From assembly GCA_003963005.1 (NCBI GenBank), contig RXJW01000103.1, positions 1 to 59,285 on the forward strand: a stretch of 59,285 nt of DNA, in the 5' to 3' direction. Under the pieces are notes generated by a model. That model was not told where the DNA came from. It was given only the letters and a program-made list of their open reading frames with translations, and searched no databases. This document shows, in pieces, positions 34,515-43,538 of this stretch. Position 1 is the first letter of the stretch. Every line of letters starts with the position of its first letter. Position numbers and translations under genes: made by a program. This DNA is from Burkholderiales bacterium. GTDB lineage: Bacteria; Pseudomonadota; Gammaproteobacteria; Burkholderiales; Burkholderiaceae_C.

Positions 34515-35572
34515 CAAGTGAACAGCGAACTCGAGAGGTAGGCTTGGTGCAGCCGACGTGCCGCGACGGCCGCCACCGCCGACAAGGGCAGCGCAATGAG
34601 CACGCCCACGAATCCGAGCAGGTGCCCGAAGGCCAGCAGCGCAAAGATGACCATCAGCGGGCTCATGCCGATGCGCTCGCCGACGAAACGCGGCGTCAGC
34701 ACGAAACTCTCGAGCAATTGCCCCACGCCGAAGACGACCGCCACGGCCAGCACGCCGTACAGGCTGGCGAACTGCAGCAGCCCCGCCAACAGCGCCAGCA
34801 GCAGGCCCAGGCCGAAGCCGACGTAGGGAATGAACACCGCCAGCCCCGTGAACACGCCGATCGGCAGCGCCAGGTCGAACCCGGCCACGGCCAGCCCGCC
34901 GCTGTAGAAGATGGCCAGCACGCCCATCACCAGCAACTGCCCGCGCAGGTACTGGCCCAGCGTGGCATCGCAGTCGTCGAGGAAACTGCCCACCGTTTCT
35001 CGGGCCGAGGGCGGCACCAGGGCGCGGGCGCGTGCCGTCAATTCCGGCCAATCAGACAACAGATAGAACAGCACCACGGGCAGCAGCACGGCATTGCCAA
35101 CGAAGGCGAGCAGGAAGCTGCCGCCGATGCGGGCCGAACTGAGCACCGTGGCCAGCCAGTCCTCCAGATTGGCATCCAGGTACTTCAGCACGAAGGCCTT
35201 GATGCTGGCGGGGTCGAGCTGCATGTGGATGCCGTACTGCGCCAGCCAAGGCGACAGCTTGTCGTTGGCAACCTTCGCGAGTCCGGGAATCTGCTCGCGC
35301 AAAGCCGGCAACTCCTTGCTCAAGATGGGCAGCACGAGCAGCAGCAAGGCCAGCAAGGCCAGGATGAAGAGCAGTTCCACGACGAACACCGCCAGCGGCC
35401 GCGGCACCCGGCGACGGACGAGTGCCTGCACGGCCGGGGCCAGGGCATAGGCCAGCACCAGGGCCGCGATGAACGGCGCCAACACGGGCGCCAGCAGCCA
35501 CAGCAGCAAGCTGCCGACGAGCGCGACACCCAGCCATGCCAGGGCGGTGCGTTGATGCTTGCTGAGGTTCAT
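34514..35572 (-). CDS. AI-2E family transporter (PerM-like permease)
   Basis: 352 residues, about eight helices, with ALVLAYALAPAVQALVRRRVPR, a long periplasmic loop and FIPYVGFGLGLLLALLAGL near the C-terminus. The family name AI-2E is historical; a transported substrate is not shown. It precedes hda by a TGATG one-base overlap, the order typical of Burkholderiales. Confidence 0.85.
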   Translation of the reverse strand: MNLSKHQRTALAWLGVALVGSLLLWLLAPVLAPFIAALVLAYALAPAVQALVRRRVPRPLAVFVVELLFILALLALLLLVLPILSKELPALREQIPGLAKVANDKLSPWLAQYGIHMQLDPASIKAFVLKYLDANLEDWLATVLSSARIGGSFLLAFVGNAVLLPVVLFYLLSDWPELTARARALVPPSARETVGSFLDDCDATLGQYLRGQLLVMGVLAIFYSGGLAVAGFDLALPIGVFTGLAVFIPYVGFGLGLLLALLAGLLQFASLYGVLAVAVVFGVGQLLESFVLTPRFVGERIGMSPLMVIFALLAFGHLLGFVGVLIALPLSAVAAVAARRLHQAYLSSSLFT

Positions 35573-35604
35573 CTTGGATTGGAGAGCAGCGAGGGCGCGG
35601 ATTG

Positions 35605-36462
35605 TTACTGAAGCGGCGGTGAGCGGCGCTCGGCCAGCCGTTGTCGGTGGGCGTGGACCGCCGCGGCGTCCGGCGCGTCCGGCTGACGGCTGAGGTAGAA
35701 GTCCAGGTCCTCGGCGGCGCCCGCCACATCGCCCAGGGCGTCCCGCACCAGAGCGCGGTCACGGCGTTCCGCCGGGTCATCGGGCAACAGCACGACCAGA
35801 CGATGGTGGACCGCCAGTTGGCGCTTGAGGTCACGCGCCGCCCGGTGAACTTCCTTCAGATTGCGCAGCATGCGAGCCAGGATCTGCCGCTTGCTGGCCG
35901 CGCGCAGGAAGAACTCCAGCGGCAGGTCCAGGTCGGCGGGCAACTCGCTGCCGTGCCGATAGACCGCCAGCAACTCCTCCAGGCGGGTGCTGGACATCGG
36001 CGAGCCGGTGAACGGATCGATCACGATCTCGCCCATGCCCATCCGGAACTTCACGAGGAAATGCCCGGGGAACGCCACACCGGCCGCCCGCAGGCCCGCA
36101 GGCTCGGCCAGTTCGAGCAGCAGCACGGCCAGGCTGATCGGGATGCCCCGGCGCGTCTCAAGCACGCGGTGCAGGTAGCTGTTCTCGGCGGCGTAGTAGT
36201 TGTTCAGGTTGCCGGCAAAGCCCAGCTCCCCGTGGAAGAAACGCGTCAATTGCCGCAGCCGCTCGGCGGGCACGGTGTCCGGCGACATCCGCTGTTTCAG
36301 GCGACGGCCGAGTTCATCGACCCGGGCGAGCACGGCCTGGACGTCCAGGTGCGGCTCTTCATCCTGGGCCAGGCTGACGGCCGCTTCCAGCAGGTTCAGG
36401 CTCTCGTCTTCCGCCACCAGGGTGGCGAAGTACTCCAGCGGTGTCGGCGCGGCGTACTTCAT
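35605..36462 (-). CDS. SirB1 family protein (transglutaminase-like with TPR)
   Basis: 285 residues. SirB1 signature region around FFHGELGFAGNLNNYYAAENSYLHRVLETRRGIPISLAVLLLELA, then HFLVKF and VIDPFTG. The C-terminal 90 residues look like helical TPR-type repeats. Role unclear. Its ATG overlaps the murJ stop by 4 bp. Confidence 0.85.
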   Translation of the reverse strand: MKYAAPTPLEYFATLVAEDESLNLLEAAVSLAQDEEPHLDVQAVLARVDELGRRLKQRMSPDTVPAERLRQLTRFFHGELGFAGNLNNYYAAENSYLHRVLETRRGIPISLAVLLLELAEPAGLRAAGVAFPGHFLVKFRMGMGEIVIDPFTGSPMSSTRLEELLAVYRHGSELPADLDLPLEFFLRAASKRQILARMLRNLKEVHRAARDLKRQLAVHHRLVVLLPDDPAERRDRALVRDALGDVAGAAEDLDFYLSRQPDAPDAAAVHAHRQRLAERRSPPLQ

Positions 36463-38024
36463 GCGCCCGGCCGCCCCAGGGCCCGCGGCCGCATGCCGAC
36501 GAGCAGCAGCACGCCGAAGTACACGATGGCGCTCGCAGCCAGGCTGCCCGCCATGTACAGCGCCCGCTGGAACTCATGCCGGCCCAGGGCGATCCAGTCC
36601 AGCCGCTCGGCCAGTTGCCATTGCAACAGGCCCATCGCCACACAGCCCGCCACGACGCGCAAGGCGAACACGCCCCAGCCAGATTCGGGTCGGTAGCTGC
36701 CCAGCTTGCGCAACCCGACCAGCAACCACGTGGCATTGACCAGGGCGCCCAGGCCGATCGACAGCGCCAGGCCGGCCACACCGATCCAGGGCACGAACAC
36801 CAGGTTGAAGGCCTGGGTCAGGATCAGCACGGCCACGGCGATCTTGGCCGGCGTGCCGGTGTCCTGGCGCGCGTAGAAACCAGGTGCCAGCACCTTGACG
36901 GCGATCAGCCCCAGCAGCCCCACGCCCCACCCCATCACCGATTGGGCGGTGTGGGCGACGTCGACCGCCTTGAACTGTCCGCGGTGGTAGAGCACGGCCG
37001 TCAGCGGCTCGGCGAACACCAGCAACGCCACGGCGCAGGGCAGCGCCAGGAGCAGCACCATGCGCAGCCCCCAGTCCAGCAGCCGGCTGTAGCGCTCGGT
37101 GTTGCCGGCCGCCTGCGCGGACGACAGTTGCGGCGTCAGCACGGCGCTCAGGGCCACGCCCAGCAGGCCGATCGGGAACTCCATCAAGCGATCTGCGTAG
37201 TTGAGCCACGAGGTGGCCCCTTCGCCGAGGTGACTGGAGATCTGGGTGTTGATCATCAACGACAGCTGCGACACCCCCACGCCCAGCAGCGCAGGCCCCA
37301 TGTTCACGAGCATGCGCTTCACGCCGGGATGGGCCTGGGACTCGCGCAGGCCGCGCCAGCTCCAGCGCATGCGCGGGCGCATGCCGATGCGGGCGAGCGC
37401 CGGCCATTGCACAGCCAGTTGCAGCACACCGCCGAGCATCACGCCCGCCGCCATGCCGTAGATGCCCGGCAGCCCGGCCCGCCCCAGGGGCCCGACCAGG
37501 GTCCAGGCACAGGCGATCATGCTCAGGTTGAGGAGCACCGGCGAAGCCGCCGGTACGACGAACCGGCGCCATGTGTTCAGGATGCCCGCGGACAGCGCCA
37601 CGAGCGACATGCAGCCGATGTAGGGAAACATGAACCGCGTCATGACGACAGACGCGTCGAAGGACTTGGGCGACAGCCCGGAACCCAGCAGCCAGACCAG
37701 CACGGGTGCGCCGATGATCCCGACCACCGACGTGGCCATGAGCGCCCACAGCAGCACCGTGGCCACCGCGTCGATGAGCTCGTGCGTGGCGGAGTCGCCC
37801 TCCGTGGTGCGGCTCGCTGCCAACAGCGGCACGAAGGCCTGCGAGAACGCGCCCTCGGCGAACAGGCGGCGCAGCAGATTCGGGATACGGAACGCGACTA
37901 GGAAGGCGTCCGTCAAGCCGTTGGCTCCAAACAGGCCGGCCGTCAATTGCTCACGGATGAGGCCAGTGATGCGCGACGCGAGGGTCAGCAAAGAGATGGT
38001 CGACGCAGCACGCAACAGATTCAT
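36459..38024 (-). CDS. murJ: Lipid II flippase MurJ
   Basis: 521 residues and fourteen membrane helices. N-terminus LLRAASTISLLTLASRITGLIREQLTAGLFG contains the conserved RITGLIRE; RLFAEGAFSQAFVP is diagnostic. It flips lipid II for peptidoglycan synthesis. First gene in this direction; divergent from rpsT by 120 bp. Confidence 0.95.
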   Translation of the reverse strand: MNLLRAASTISLLTLASRITGLIREQLTAGLFGANGLTDAFLVAFRIPNLLRRLFAEGAFSQAFVPLLAASRTTEGDSATHELIDAVATVLLWALMATSVVGIIGAPVLVWLLGSGLSPKSFDASVVMTRFMFPYIGCMSLVALSAGILNTWRRFVVPAASPVLLNLSMIACAWTLVGPLGRAGLPGIYGMAAGVMLGGVLQLAVQWPALARIGMRPRMRWSWRGLRESQAHPGVKRMLVNMGPALLGVGVSQLSLMINTQISSHLGEGATSWLNYADRLMEFPIGLLGVALSAVLTPQLSSAQAAGNTERYSRLLDWGLRMVLLLALPCAVALLVFAEPLTAVLYHRGQFKAVDVAHTAQSVMGWGVGLLGLIAVKVLAPGFYARQDTGTPAKIAVAVLILTQAFNLVFVPWIGVAGLALSIGLGALVNATWLLVGLRKLGSYRPESGWGVFALRVVAGCVAMGLLQWQLAERLDWIALGRHEFQRALYMAGSLAASAIVYFGVLLLVGMRPRALGRPGA

Positions 38025-38080
38025 GGCGGCGGATTATCTGTGTCGCCCTGGAGCGTTTTGGCGAAACTGGCTCGCAGTAC

Positions 38081-38110
38081 TTGGCCAATATGCTGATCAC
38101 ATGCTACACT
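38081..38110 (+). promoter_or_regulatory. Candidate rpsT promoter
   Basis: TTGGCC (38081-38086) and TACACT (38105-38110) with an 18-bp spacer, 35 bp before the rpsT ATG. Confidence 0.4.
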
Positions 38111-38144
38111 CGCTGTCTTTGCACCAACTGGGTATAGATACAGC

Positions 38145-38441
38145 ATGGCAACCAGCTCCAAAGCCAAGAAGAAGACGGTTCGCCTGGCGTCGGGTCGCAA
38201 GCGCGCCCGCCAGGACGTCAAGCTCAACGCCGCGAACACCGCGCTGCGCTCCAAATTCCGCACGGTCGTCAAGAACGTGCAAAAGGCCGTGACGGCCGGC
38301 GACAAGTCCAAGGCCGCCGAACTGTTCAAGACCGCCCAGGCCGTCATCGACTCTGTCGCGGACAAGGGCATCTTCCACAAGAACAAGGCTGCTCGCCACA
38401 AGAGCCGCCTGTCCGCCAAGATCAAGGCGCTCGCCGCCTGA
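38145..38441 (+). CDS. rpsT: 30S ribosomal protein S20
   Basis: 98 residues, Lys-rich. [23 protein letters not shown], then [19 protein letters not shown] and [22 protein letters not shown] are the S20 family. Monocistronic: own promoter upstream and a strong terminator 30 bp after the stop. Confidence 0.96.
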   Translation: MATSSKAKKKTVRLASGRKRARQDVKLNAANTALRSKFRTVVKNVQKAVTAGDKSKAAELFKTAQAVIDSVADKGIFHKNKAARHKSRLSAKIKALAA

Positions 38442-38470
38442 TAACCAATCCAGCTCTGGTGCAAGCACGA

Positions 38471-38499
38471 AGGCCCGCGAAAGCGGGCCTTTTTGTTTT
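38471..38499 (+). terminator. rpsT terminator
   Basis: Stem AGGCCCGC/GCGGGCCT with GAAA loop followed by TTTTTGTTTT. Confidence 0.9.
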
Positions 38500-38540
38500 C
38501 TGGCTCGCGGCATCGTGCGCGCCATGAGCCCCTGCCGCGT

Positions 38541-39425
38541 TCAGTGCCACTCACCAGGGCCCACGCCCTGGATACTCCGGTCGCGCAACCATTCGGTGAC
38601 CGCGCGCGCCACCCACTGCGGGTCGTCGAGTGGGAGGTCATGCCCGGCCTGTGTGTGCAGCCTCAGCGGCGCCCCCCAGGCCCGGCTCATCGCCTGAGAG
38701 CAGCGCCAATCCACCAGTTTGTCGCCTTTGCTGCACAGCAGCAGCATCGGCGCCGCAGGGCGCGTGCGACTGGCGCGATACCGACGACTGGCGAGCCATT
38801 GCCGCACCGTATTGCGCACGCCGAGCGGATACTGCCGCTGCAATTCCACCCAGCGATCGATGACCGCCTGCGTGGGCGTCAGTCGTGTGGTGAGGCGCAG
38901 GACCCGCTCTTCGCGCATGCGGGCACTGAAGCGGCTGAGTGAAAGCAACAGCAGCTCGAGATAGCTCAGCGGCTGCGAGCGACGAAAGAGTTCGCTGAAC
39001 GGCCTCAAGCTCGCATTGATCAGAACACCGGACTCCACCTCAGCCGGGAAGCGGTTGGCCCAGTCGGTGAGCACGGCCGCTCCCAAGGACATCCCCACGA
39101 GCGACAAGCGCCCGGAGATGCCCTGCCGCTGCAGTTCCTCACGGCAGGCATTGACGATCGCCGACACCTGGGTGGGACTGGCCTGACGACGGAAGGCGCC
39201 CGTGCCGGGCAGGTCCAGTGCGACGAGACGAACCGTGGGTTGCAAAGCCACGAGTTCGCGCCGCAGATGTTCCGGAAACTCGCCCCAGTGACCGCTCGCG
39301 CGGGACAGCCCACGCAGCAGCACCCAGACCGGCGCGGCCGCGCGTTCAGCGCCGTCCGGCAGCTCCAGCGGCAGCGGTTGCGTCGCGTCTGGCGCGGAGG
39401 CGGAATCGGAGGCGTTACCGAGCAT
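38541..39425 (-). CDS. Alpha/beta hydrolase
   Basis: 294 residues from ATG 39425 (MLGNASDSASAPD). Oxyanion region WVLLRGLSRASGHWGEF, nucleophile elbow LSLVGMSLGAAVLTDW (GMSLG), Asp in CSKGDKLVD and His in TQAGHDLPLDDP. A carboxylesterase- or thioesterase-like member of the fold; substrate unknown. The gene stands alone; its start lies 63 bp from the DUF3579 stop. Confidence 0.75.
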   Translation of the reverse strand: MLGNASDSASAPDATQPLPLELPDGAERAAAPVWVLLRGLSRASGHWGEFPEHLRRELVALQPTVRLVALDLPGTGAFRRQASPTQVSAIVNACREELQRQGISGRLSLVGMSLGAAVLTDWANRFPAEVESGVLINASLRPFSELFRRSQPLSYLELLLLSLSRFSARMREERVLRLTTRLTPTQAVIDRWVELQRQYPLGVRNTVRQWLASRRYRASRTRPAAPMLLLCSKGDKLVDWRCSQAMSRAWGAPLRLHTQAGHDLPLDDPQWVARAVTEWLRDRSIQGVGPGEWH

Positions 39426-39487
39426 GGTGGGCGAGGATAGCGGTCTGAGGCAGGGTCGCCCCCTGGGACTCTCGCTAGGCCAGGGAC

Positions 39488-39826
39488 TCAACCACCCGAC
39501 TTGCCGCCCGGTTGGTCCGGCAGCAGACAGGCGTCCGCGACCTGCAGGTTGTTGTCGCGCGCGAAGTTCATGACGAAATCCCACGCCATCGGCTCCAGCC
39601 GGCGCAGTTCTTCGTTCACGATGACGCACTTCACGCCGTTGATGACCGTGGGCACGCACAGTGGCGAGTAGCCGATGTGCGAACCGATGCCCGGCCGCAC
39701 GCCGCCGGGCCTGAAACACGACATCGCACCGGCCAGTCGCTCGGCCCAGTCACTCGGGCGGAAGGTTTTGCCATCCAGGGTCACACCTTGGATGAAAACT
39801 TCGCGCGGCGAGGGGGAAACGGTCAT
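39488..39826 (-). CDS. DUF3579 protein
   Basis: 112 residues. VFIQGVTLDGKTFRPSDWAERLAGAMSCF and CVKCVIV-like core (VINGVKCVIVNEELRRLEPMAWDFVMNFARDNNL) match DUF3579, a small family found next to argD/argF in Burkholderiales. Function unknown. Divergent from argD with 151 bp between starts and two palindromes in that gap. Confidence 0.8.
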   Translation of the reverse strand: MTVSPSPREVFIQGVTLDGKTFRPSDWAERLAGAMSCFRPGGVRPGIGSHIGYSPLCVPTVINGVKCVIVNEELRRLEPMAWDFVMNFARDNNLQVADACLLPDQPGGKSGG

Positions 39827-39846
39827 GGACGGGGGGCTTCACGCAA

Positions 39847-39912
39847 CAGCGGAGCTCCGCTGCCAAAACCGCTATTGTGCCTTGACGGCGACTCGACTGC
39901 TGCGGCGCAGCA
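39847..39912. promoter_or_regulatory. Two palindromes in the DUF3579-argD gap
   Basis: CAGCGGAGCTCCGCTG (39847-39862) is a perfect 16-bp palindrome, and TGCTGCGGCGCAGCA (39898-39912) a 6+6 inverted repeat with a 3-bp centre. A TAGAAT hexamer at 39933-39938 could be the argD -10. The palindromes may be operators for divergent control. Confidence 0.35.
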
Positions 39913-39977
39913 TTCGAGACAGGCATCGACCCTAGAATCAAAAGCCGACTTTTTCTCACTCTTCATCCGGAGATCCG

Positions 39978-41180
39978 ATGAACCTCCCGCCTGCGTCCGA
40001 GCCCCATGTCATGCCGACCTACGGCCGCCTGCCCGTTGCGCTTTCGCACGGCCAGGGCTGCTGGGTGTGGGACACGGAAGGCCGACGACTGCTCGACGCG
40101 CTGGGCGGCATTGCGGTCAATACGCTGGGGCACAACCACCCTCGCCTCGTGCCGGCCCTGCAGCATCAGCTCACCCAGCTCATCCACACCAGCAACTACT
40201 ACCGCGTCCCGCTCCAGGAAACGCTGGCCGCCAAGCTCTGCGAACTGTCCGGCCTGACGAATGTCTTCTTCTGCAACAGCGGCCTGGAGGCCAACGAAGC
40301 TGCCCTGAAGATCGCGCGCAAGTTCGGCCACGACCGCGGCAACCCGGCACCCGAAGTGATCGTCTTCGAAGGCGCGTTCCACGGCCGGTCGCTGGCGACG
40401 CTGTCGGCGACGGCCAACCCCAAGATCCAGGCCGGCTTCAGCCCATTGGTACCCGGGTTTGTGCGCTGCCCGCTCAACGACATCCCGGCCCTGGAGGCTG
40501 CGCTGGCAGCCCACCCCAACGTGACCGCCATTTTCCTGGAGACCATCCAGGGCGAAGGCGGCATCAACCCGGCGCGCGTCGATTTCCTGCAGGCGCTGCG
40601 CCGCCTCTGCGACGAACGCGACCTGCTGCTGATGCTCGACGAAGTGCAGTGCGGCATCGGCCGCACGGGCCGATGGTTCGCGCATCAGTGGGCCGGCATC
40701 CGCCCGGATGTGATGCCCCTGGCCAAGGGCCTGGGCTCGGGCGTGCCGATCGGCGCCGTCGTCTGCGGCCCGCGGGCTGCCGGCGTGCTGACCGCCGGCA
40801 ACCACGGCACGACCTTCGGCGGCAATCCGCTCGCGATGCGCGCCGGTGTCGAGACGCTGAAGATCATGGAAGAAGACGGCCTGCTGGCCCACGCCGAGGC
40901 CGTGGGTGCCGCCTTGCGCACGGCCCTCGCCGAGGGCCTTGCGGGCGAATCGGGCGTCAAGGAGATCCGTGGCCAGGGCCTGATGCTCGGCATCGAGCTC
41001 GACCGCCCGGCGGGCCCGCTGCTGGGCCAGGCGCTCGACGCTGGCCTGCTGATCAGCGTCACGGCCGACCGCGTCGTGCGCCTGCTGCCGCCGCTCATCC
41101 TCACGCATGACGAAGCCCGGCAGATCGCCGCCCTGCTCGTGCCGCTGATCAAGGCCTTGCTGGCCCAGCCCAAGCCATGA
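39978..41180 (+). CDS. argD: Acetylornithine/succinyldiaminopimelate aminotransferase family
   Basis: 400 residues, class III aminotransferase. PLP phosphate region NSGLEANEAALKIARKFG, aromatic FHGRSLATLSATAN, Asp in LLMLDEVQCGIGRTG and the Schiff-base Lys in MPLAKGLGSGVPIGA. Converts N-acetylornithine or the reverse in arginine synthesis. Placed directly before argF; a GGAG lies before the ATG. Confidence 0.9.
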   Translation: MNLPPASEPHVMPTYGRLPVALSHGQGCWVWDTEGRRLLDALGGIAVNTLGHNHPRLVPALQHQLTQLIHTSNYYRVPLQETLAAKLCELSGLTNVFFCNSGLEANEAALKIARKFGHDRGNPAPEVIVFEGAFHGRSLATLSATANPKIQAGFSPLVPGFVRCPLNDIPALEAALAAHPNVTAIFLETIQGEGGINPARVDFLQALRRLCDERDLLLMLDEVQCGIGRTGRWFAHQWAGIRPDVMPLAKGLGSGVPIGAVVCGPRAAGVLTAGNHGTTFGGNPLAMRAGVETLKIMEEDGLLAHAEAVGAALRTALAEGLAGESGVKEIRGQGLMLGIELDRPAGPLLGQALDAGLLISVTADRVVRLLPPLILTHDEARQIAALLVPLIKALLAQPKP

Positions 41181-41197
41181 AGCCGGGGGACACGCTG

Positions 41198-42139
41198 ATG
41201 CGCCACTACCTCCAGTTCAAGGACCTGCGGGCGGAGGAGTACGCGCACCTGTTCGACCGCGCCGCCATCATCAAGCGCCGCTTCAAGAACTACGAGAAGT
41301 ACCAGCCGCTGCAGGACCGCACGTTGGCCATGATCTTCGAGAAGGCCAGCACCCGCACGCGCGTGAGCTTCGAAGCCGGCATGTACCAGATGGGCGGCTC
41401 GGTCGTGCACCTGACCACCAGTGACAGCCAGCTCGGCCGCGCCGAGCCGGTGGAGGATTCGGCGCGCGTGATCAGCCGCATGGTCGACATCGTCATGATC
41501 CGCACCTTCGAGCAGAGCAAGATCGAACGCTTCGCGGCGCACTCGCGCGTGCCCGTGATCAACGGGCTGACCAACGAGTACCACCCGTGCCAGATCCTGG
41601 CCGACCTGTTCACGTTCATCGAGAACCGCGGCATGGACCGGCGCGGCGCCATCGACATGGACTGCCTGAAGGGTCGGGTCGTGGCCTGGGTGGGTGACGG
41701 CAACAACATGGCCAACACGTGGCTGCAGGCCGCCGAGATCCTGGGCTTCAAGGTGCACGTCAGCACGCCGAGCGGCTACGGGATCGACCCTGCCGTCGCC
41801 GGCGTGAAGGACACCGCCTGCTACCGGGTCTTCAAGGACCCGCGCGAAGCCTGTGAAGGGGCCGACCTCGTCACCACGGACGTCTGGACCAGCATGGGCT
41901 ACGAAGCCGAGAACGAAGCCCGCAAGGCCGCATTTGCCGACTGGTGCGTGGACGCCCGCATGATGGCGCTGGCCAAGCCCGACGCGCTCTTCATGCACTG
42001 CCTGCCGGCCCACCGCGGCGAGGAGGTGACGGCCGAAGTCATCGACGGCCCGCAGTCCGTCGTCTGGGACGAGGCTGAGAACCGCATGCATGTGCAAAAG
42101 GCACTCATGGAGTACCTGCTGCTGGGTCGCATCGGCTGA
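41198..42139 (+). CDS. argF: Ornithine carbamoyltransferase
   Basis: 313 residues from ATG 41198 (MRHYLQFKDL), picked because GGGGGA lies 8 bp before it and it matches the family start; ATG 41177 overlaps the argD stop. Carbamoyl-phosphate motif FEKASTRTRVSFE, HPCQILADLFT and the ornithine-side HCLPAHRGEEV are all present. Makes citrulline. Confidence 0.94.
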   Translation: MRHYLQFKDLRAEEYAHLFDRAAIIKRRFKNYEKYQPLQDRTLAMIFEKASTRTRVSFEAGMYQMGGSVVHLTTSDSQLGRAEPVEDSARVISRMVDIVMIRTFEQSKIERFAAHSRVPVINGLTNEYHPCQILADLFTFIENRGMDRRGAIDMDCLKGRVVAWVGDGNNMANTWLQAAEILGFKVHVSTPSGYGIDPAVAGVKDTACYRVFKDPREACEGADLVTTDVWTSMGYEAENEARKAAFADWCVDARMMALAKPDALFMHCLPAHRGEEVTAEVIDGPQSVVWDEAENRMHVQKALMEYLLLGRIG

Positions 42140-42160
42140 CCCCGCCGCGCCGCCAACCAA

Positions 42161-42190
42161 AACAAAGCCGGCCCACAGGCCGGCTTTTTG
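42161..42190. terminator. Bidirectional terminator
   Basis: Stem AAGCCGGCC/GGCCGGCTT with CACA loop. On the plus strand it is followed by T5 (argF), on the minus strand by TTTGTTTTGG (the PEP-CTERM gene). Confidence 0.85.
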
Positions 42191-42206
42191 TTCGCGTAGC
42201 GACGGA

Positions 42207-42806
42207 TCAACCCCGACGACGGCGAGCCAGCAGCAGCGTTGCACCACCCAGCAGCAAGGCCAGGCTGCTCGGCTCAGGCACGGCACTGATGTTGTCCAGC
42301 GCCACGCCCGCAGCGGTGGCCGTGAGGTCGAAGGACAGCGCCGTACCGGTGAAGGTCAGGCTGGTCGCCGTCCAGGTCGTGTAGTCGATGCCGTTGGACG
42401 CCAGCAGTACAGAACCGAGCAGCGTGCCAGTCCCGTTCAGACCGGAATAGGCCTTGATCTCCACACTGGCACCCGTCGGGTTGGAGAAGTAGAAATTCAG
42501 TTGGCCATCGACACCGCCCGCCACGTTCATGTAGGCCGCCGTGTTGATCGTGCCGTCCAACTGCGCATAGGCCACGCCCAGCGGAGACGGTGCGCCGCCG
42601 TAGTAGTCGCCATTCGCGAGCGGGCCCAGGCCATCGCCGTTGGACAGGCCCAGCACGTTGACAAAGCTGACGCCTTGGGCAGCGTAGAAGTTGCCGATCG
42701 ATTCACCGTAATTCCAGGTCTTCTCGAAATCGACGCTGATGGCCGGCGAGGCCGCGAAGGCCGGCGATGCCAGGCCAATGGCCAGTGCAAGGGTGGCGAG
42801 CTTCAT
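42207..42806 (-). CDS. PEP-CTERM sorting domain protein
   Basis: 199 residues from ATG 42806. Sec signal MKLATLALAIGLASPAFA, a beta-rich Thr/Ser/Gly middle, and the C-terminal VPEPSSLALLLGGATLLLA followed by RRRRG, which is the PEP-CTERM anchor (PEP, helix, basic end). Proteins of this class are processed by EpsH-type exosortase, not encoded here, and often serve in exopolysaccharide or surface functions. Confidence 0.85.
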   Translation of the reverse strand: MKLATLALAIGLASPAFAASPAISVDFEKTWNYGESIGNFYAAQGVSFVNVLGLSNGDGLGPLANGDYYGGAPSPLGVAYAQLDGTINTAAYMNVAGGVDGQLNFYFSNPTGASVEIKAYSGLNGTGTLLGSVLLASNGIDYTTWTATSLTFTGTALSFDLTATAAGVALDNISAVPEPSSLALLLGGATLLLARRRRG

Positions 42807-43002
42807 CAAGTGGGCTCCAAGGCTTGAAGGATGGGGCGGCGCGCGGTGGCCGCTGCGGGTAATTCGCTGGCGAGTGTGGCTTCGCAAGACGACAGACGCA
42901 TGACGCGATCAGGCGTGGGAGCAGGCCGCTCAACCCACGTCACCGCCGTGTCACAGCCACCTGAGAACGTCCACTAAGAGATCACCCGCCTGTACCGCCG
43001 CC

Positions 43003-43437
43003 ATGCCAACACGTCGCCTCCACCTGATGGCCTGGTTCGGGCTGCCCCTGGCCCTGGCTCGACCCGCGCGAGCGTGCGACTTCTACAGCAGCCATCTGCG
43101 CATCTGGCACCCGTGGACCCGCGCCACACGGGCTGGTGCGGACACGGCGAAGCTGTTCATGCGCTTCGACGAAGTCCAGCGAACCGACCGGCTGATCGGC
43201 ATTGAAACCCCGGTCGCCACCGGGGCTCGGCTGGTAGACGGTGCCAATGCGCGTCCCTTGAGTCTGCAGATCATGGCTGGGCACGACCTGACCCTCCATG
43301 AAGACGGCCTGCACATCGAACTGCTGGACCTGCAGCACCCCCTGCAGATCGGCAGGAGCTTCCCTTTGAAGCTCATCTTCGAGGCCGCCGAACCCGTCAA
43401 CGCCATGCTGAATGTGGACCTGCCAGCGTTGCGCTGA
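43003..43437 (+). CDS. PCu(A)C-like exported protein lacking most copper ligands
   Basis: 144 residues. N-terminal signal (LMAWFGLPLALARPARA) and a fold read from RIWHPWTRATRAGADTAKLFMRF, then DRLIGIETPVA, DLTLHEDGLHIELLDLQHPLQIG, PLKLIFEAAE. This follows the periplasmic copper chaperone PCu(A)C pattern, but the usual His-Met ligands are largely absent: the segment that should carry GGYHxM reads GLHIEL, and no His appears after the first sheet. It may have lost metal binding. Confidence 0.6.
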   Translation: MPTRRLHLMAWFGLPLALARPARACDFYSSHLRIWHPWTRATRAGADTAKLFMRFDEVQRTDRLIGIETPVATGARLVDGANARPLSLQIMAGHDLTLHEDGLHIELLDLQHPLQIGRSFPLKLIFEAAEPVNAMLNVDLPALR

Positions 43438-43538
43438 TTCGGCTTTCGGCTCACGCCGCCCCGTGAATTCGTCACGCCGAGGTCATCGCCGCTTCCTAGC
43501 ATCCGCGGCGTTCCCCCCTAACCCTCCGGAGCCGGTCC

